Origin: a bacterium UBP3_UBA6266 | GTDB taxonomy: Bacteria > Auribacterota > UBA6266 | Direction of reading: 5' to 3' | Assembly: GCA_002440765.1 (NCBI GenBank) | Contig: DJVC01000090.1 | Span: 1-11,345, forward strand | Length of the DNA stretch: 11,345 nucleotides | The notes under the pieces: generated by a model | Database searches by the model: none | What the model was told of the DNA's origin: nothing | What the model saw: the letters and a program-made list of their open reading frames with translations, nothing else | Part shown: one piece after another, positions 8,049 through 11,345 of the stretch | How the letters are laid out: the number at the start of each line of letters is the position of its first letter | How positions within the stretch are numbered: the stretch's first letter is position 1 | Translations under genes and position numbers: made by a program

Positions 8049-11000
8049 TTCTCCTGACTCCATCCATGTTTTCACTATAGGCTCATCATTGGTCCTCGAG
8101 AGTATATCCTGGCTCAATTCAACCAGTGATTTTATCTCAAGCGTCTTGTTTCTTATGTAATCGACATCGGTGGATTGATCTTCAGACATATCGTACATTC
8201 TTTCAATTTTGATTCCCTGTCCCTCATTTATTTCTCTCAGCTTAGCCATAGCGATTTCAAGCTGGTCATATATGGCGCCTGTAGTCTTGTCCGTAAGGTC
8301 TCTGACCTGCGCGCTCAGGTTTGTAAGTTCGTCTATATTGGATATAATCCTCGTTATAACGGAATTAATCTCATTAACACTTGTCGTCAGGCTGCCCAAT
8401 TCATCCGTATCAATATTTGAAAGCTGCGCCTGGACATTGGTCGCCGTGGATGATATATCTTCAAGGTCCGTGGTTATCACTTCAATATGTATCCCGTCAA
8501 CAGTACCTTTCGTTGCTTCTTCGCAAACTATCGTATGCTGGCCCCTGCCCCAGATAAATCTCACGTCATATTCATATATGCCCGAACCCGCGACGGCTTC
8601 TGCCATAGTCTGTTTGTTTATCCTTGTCGCGCCTGAAGAATCATATACCGTGATTGTAGGCGAAAGGCCTGTATCAGTCTTATACTGCACGGTCAATGTC
8701 CTGTTCTGCTGTACATAATCCTGCTGTGTCAATATCCTGGAAGCGTGTTCTCTTTTCAGTGTGCTCGCGAGTGTTTCCCCTGCCGCAAGATCGCTTCCGC
8801 CTATCATTTCCTGTGTTTCGGCGGCCGTTGCCGCAACCGTCTGTTTAACCCCCGCAACTTCGGCTTTTATCTCTGTGCTCATAGTTTGGATGCTGTCAGT
8901 GACTTCCTTCATTTTCATGGCAACCGGTATTGTGAACGTGGTTCCCGAATAATAAGTCATCAAGTCGCCGTAGGCAATACTGCATCTCGCGAAATAACTC
9001 TTTCCGCTTTCAAGCAGTTCCGTCATACCGGACGGAGGCAGCCCGGCCACGCCTTCCACAGGGTCTTCAAGCGCGAACCAGTAATTGCCCAGTTCGTCGG
9101 CGGCGGTGTCGGTAATCGTGCCTATCAGTGTATCGCCGTCGTAGATGTTGATAGTCGCAGTCTTCAGTTCCATAGACGGCGTGCTCGTGACAATCTGCCC
9201 CCTCTTCTCAAGACGGAGAGACGCGGCCAGTATGTCATTGTTTTCATCGTAAACAAAATCGGACATAACTTTATAGTCGGCAAGTGTTTCAGCTATCGAT
9301 GTAATATAAACAGACCATGTGATTTCGTTGTCATATATCCCGTCAAGGGCGTCGGCCATCGTGTCGGCGATTTTGCCCACGGTCGTCTCGACATAAGCGT
9401 CTTTCTCGAACTTGAAGTTATACGAACCGTAAGGCAGGCTGAATGAGAACGGGCTGTTGCCCGTCATCGGGTTATCGGCATCGGATATACTTACGACCTC
9501 GCCGGTATCAGCGTCAAAGACCGTAACCCTTACTTCGGTCAAAGCGCTCGCCGTAGTCTGGTCAAGGACTTTGAGCGTTACAGCGTATTTTTCAACTACC
9601 GTGACTGCGCCGGAAGCACCCGTTTCAGCGACACCGGTCGCGGTCGCATTCACCGTTACCTGTCTTGGATAATCGGCGCAGTAAACCGCGAAACCGGTAA
9701 ACCTCGCGACTCCGGAATTGGCCGTCGCTATATATGAAGTCCCCGGCGACCATGAGCCGCCTGTGGGTGTGGCTGTAATATTGATACTGCTCGGCGTAGT
9801 ATTCCCGTAAGCGTCGGTTACGTTCACCGTAAATGTTTTCCACGGCGCATTCGCCACAACTGTGGTTTCGGGCTGTGTTCCCCACAGTAATTGTCCGGGC
9901 ACGCCTCCGGTTACCACTATTTCAAGGTCGTCGCTGTCGGATGTAGTAATTGTCCCTGCGGAATTACTCGCTTTTACGGCAACAGCTTCCGCTTTGTAGA
10001 GTTTCATCGTAATCGCAGACGCGCTTTCTCCCGAATTGAAACTGATAAGAGTGGTGTCGCCAAAGTCAATCGTTACCCCGGAATAATTCGTGCACGAAGG
10101 TTTTATTCCCGTGGCGGACTCATTCGCCCCGCTGAATATTATGCTCTTAACCCCTTCATACCCTATATCGGTATTATAATTGGCATCGGTTGCCCTTAAG
10201 TAAACAAGACTTTCCTGCCCCGCGGCCACAAGCGAAACGCTCCCGGTTGCAATGAACTGGGAAGCTATGATATCTACGACCGACGAACTTGTTATGGAAT
10301 CCCCCTCCGTAAACAACGAACCCGGCGTCTTTACGCTTATATCGTCGTTGGGGTCTGTGTCAAAGGCTATTGTCTTGCCGTCGGCATCATCGGGCAGGGT
10401 CGACTTCAGATATATGCTCAATACATAAGTCTTATTTGAATTGTCTGAAACAGTATACATAACATTTACGCCGTCCCCGAATGTTAACGCGTTATCCGTT
10501 ATCGTACCCGCGACGGTTGTTGTCCCGTCGAACAATGTAGCTCCCGCGATATAATCCGACCAGCCTTCGGTCGTATCGGTCGCGCCCCGCGTTACCGCTA
10601 TCTTCGTAATATTTATGCTGGCTCCGTCAGAACCTGAATCCGTAACTTTAAAATCAAATACCTGGACTTTCGTTTCGGGCGAAGAAGCCGCCGAAGATAT
10701 AGCAGCGGGTTCAGCAAGAGCACCTGCCGTCAAAGTCCCGTCCGCGGCATTTATAAATGTTATCTTATTGGAATATATATCATCAACACCCGAAGTCGAC
10801 GCCCTCAAATAGATTTCTTCTGGATAATCATATTTCACGCCGGTGAATGAAGCCAGCCCGTCTTCCGCTATTACCTGGAGCGACGTCGCAGTAAGTGTTC
10901 CGTTAATGTCAGGATCGTATTCGGTATTGCTCGCCGAAGCGCTTAAAGTAATCAGAGGTGTTTCTCCCATACAGGGGTTGCCGTATTCGTCCGCAATCGC

Positions 11001-11345
11001 GACTTTGGGCTGTTGGGCAATCGCGACATTGGTAAGAGAATAAGATGAAGGCTGCTGGTAGAAATAAAGGCCGGCGGCGGAACCCGACCTCACGGTAACT
11101 GAATTGGACGCTATATTTCTACCGCTCGCGTAATCCGCAAGGTCGCTCGCGTAAGCGGTAATAGTAGTGCTCTGATATCTGTACAAAGTAGTATTCAGGA
11201 CTGTTACGGAAGTACCGTCAGCAAATGATACGGAAGTCGTATAGGAATCCGTAGCGCTTCCGTTAGGCGCGTCGGCCGTACCGCTCAACACGTAACCCAC
11301 AGTCTTTGACCCGCTGTAGGCGGCAGTCGAGCCCATTCCATCCAC
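8046..11345 (-). CDS. Large secreted protein with Ig-like and coiled-coil modules, N-terminus outside the window
   Basis: This is the C-terminal 1,099 residues or so of a larger protein, because the frame is open to the window edge. The GTG at the edge is just the first visible codon. Two related Ig-like units occur at about 91-198 (GLYFYQQP... VAIADEYGNP... GLASFTGV) and 484-585 (QLLWGTQP... VNVTDAYGNT... GVARFTGF). Between them are two other beta-rich modules (about 203-355 and 360-480). A carboxypeptidase-regulatory-like fold follows at about 586-655 (YAVTLKVLD... LPYGSYNFKFEKDAY), then a beta domain (about 690-810) and a helical stretch (810-850). A small beta domain (about 885-955) comes next, and a long heptad-rich coiled coil (about 958-1090) ends the protein. 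It is rich in Thr, Ser and Ala. No membrane helix, sortase signal or known C-terminal sorting signal is visible. Such architectures are typical of surface, adhesin or matrix proteins. Its close partner gene encodes a membrane protein that could hold it. The function is unknown. Confidence 0.8.
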   Translation of the reverse strand: MDGMGSTAAYSGSKTVGYVLSGTADAPNGSATDSYTTSVSFADGTSVTVLNTTLYRYQSTTITAYASDLADYASGRNIASNSVTVRSGSAAGLYFYQQPSSYSLTNVAIAQQPKVAIADEYGNPCMGETPLITLSASASNTEYDPDINGTLTATSLQVIAEDGLASFTGVKYDYPEEIYLRASTSGVDDIYSNKITFINAADGTLTAGALAEPAAISSAASSPETKVQVFDFKVTDSGSDGASINITKIAVTRGATDTTEGWSDYIAGATLFDGTTTVAGTITDNALTFGDGVNVMYTVSDNSNKTYVLSIYLKSTLPDDADGKTIAFDTDPNDDISVKTPGSLFTEGDSITSSSVVDIIASQFIATGSVSLVAAGQESLVYLRATDANYNTDIGYEGVKSIIFSGANESATGIKPSCTNYSGVTIDFGDTTLISFNSGESASAITMKLYKAEAVAVKASNSAGTITTSDSDDLEIVVTGGVPGQLLWGTQPETTVVANAPWKTFTVNVTDAYGNTTPSSINITATPTGGSWSPGTSYIATANSGVARFTGFAVYCADYPRQVTVNATATGVAETGASGAVTVVEKYAVTLKVLDQTTASALTEVRVTVFDADTGEVVSISDADNPMTGNSPFSFSLPYGSYNFKFEKDAYVETTVGKIADTMADALDGIYDNEITWSVYITSIAETLADYKVMSDFVYDENNDILAASLRLEKRGQIVTSTPSMELKTATINIYDGDTLIGTITDTAADELGNYWFALEDPVEGVAGLPPSGMTELLESGKSYFARCSIAYGDLMTYYSGTTFTIPVAMKMKEVTDSIQTMSTEIKAEVAGVKQTVAATAAETQEMIGGSDLAAGETLASTLKREHASRILTQQDYVQQNRTLTVQYKTDTGLSPTITVYDSSGATRINKQTMAEAVAGSGIYEYDVRFIWGRGQHTIVCEEATKGTVDGIHIEVITTDLEDISSTATNVQAQLSNIDTDELGSLTTSVNEINSVITRIISNIDELTNLSAQVRDLTDKTTGAIYDQLEIAMAKLREINEGQGIKIERMYDMSEDQSTDVDYIRNKTLEIKSLVELSQDILSRTNDEPIVKTWMESGE

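Noticed and set aside
8745..9446. Plus-strand open frame of 233 residues inside the large Ig-like gene
   Set aside because: It is antisense to a clear protein with recognisable repeated domains. Its translation is rich in Arg, His and Cys with no recognisable motif, typical of a shadow frame.

Overview
The window is a compact stretch of bacterial chromosome in which every supported gene lies on the minus strand, so it is read from the high coordinates to the low ones. Two transcription units can be proposed. The upstream unit (11345 to 7235) encodes a very large secreted-type protein with Ig-like and coiled-coil modules, open at the window edge, and a 264-residue signal-peptide protein with one C-terminal membrane segment. 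It ends at a good intrinsic terminator (about 7179-7215). The second unit (7087 down to at least 1517) is an unusual F-type ATPase operon, followed by a GspE/PilB-type secretion or pilus ATPase gene that carries an in-frame amber codon.

The ATPase operon order is b/delta fusion - secreted gluzincin-like metallopeptidase - c - alpha - gamma - beta. Gaps are 3-26 bp and most genes have a Shine-Dalgarno sequence. No a subunit, no separate delta and no epsilon gene is present here. The b protein ends in a delta C-terminal domain but lacks the delta N-terminal helical domain, and the alpha subunit lacks most of the N-terminal helix that normally binds it. This resembles the 'alternate' F1Fo (N-ATPase) family, which also has a long b and no delta. 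The gene order differs from the usual N-ATPase order (beta, epsilon, Q, R, a, c, b, alpha, gamma), and the c subunit lacks the sodium-ligand residues. The catalytic motifs of beta, the arginine finger of alpha and the c-ring glutamate are kept, so the enzyme is probably a working rotary ATPase, provided the missing subunits are encoded elsewhere.

The GspE/PilB-like gene is intact through its Walker, Asp and His boxes. It then meets a TAG at a position where relatives have serine, and the same frame stays open and clearly homologous to the window edge. A real nonsense mutation, a base error or amber decoding are all possible. TAG also appears to be the normal stop of the large Ig-like gene.

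The organism cannot be fixed from the sequence. The moderate GC content by eye, the MshEN-type pilus ATPase, the Ig-like giant protein and the alternate ATPase would suit an uncultivated Gram-negative lineage of the Omnitrophota or Elusimicrobiota kind, but this is a low-confidence guess. No tRNA, rRNA, CRISPR array, insertion sequence or phage gene was seen.
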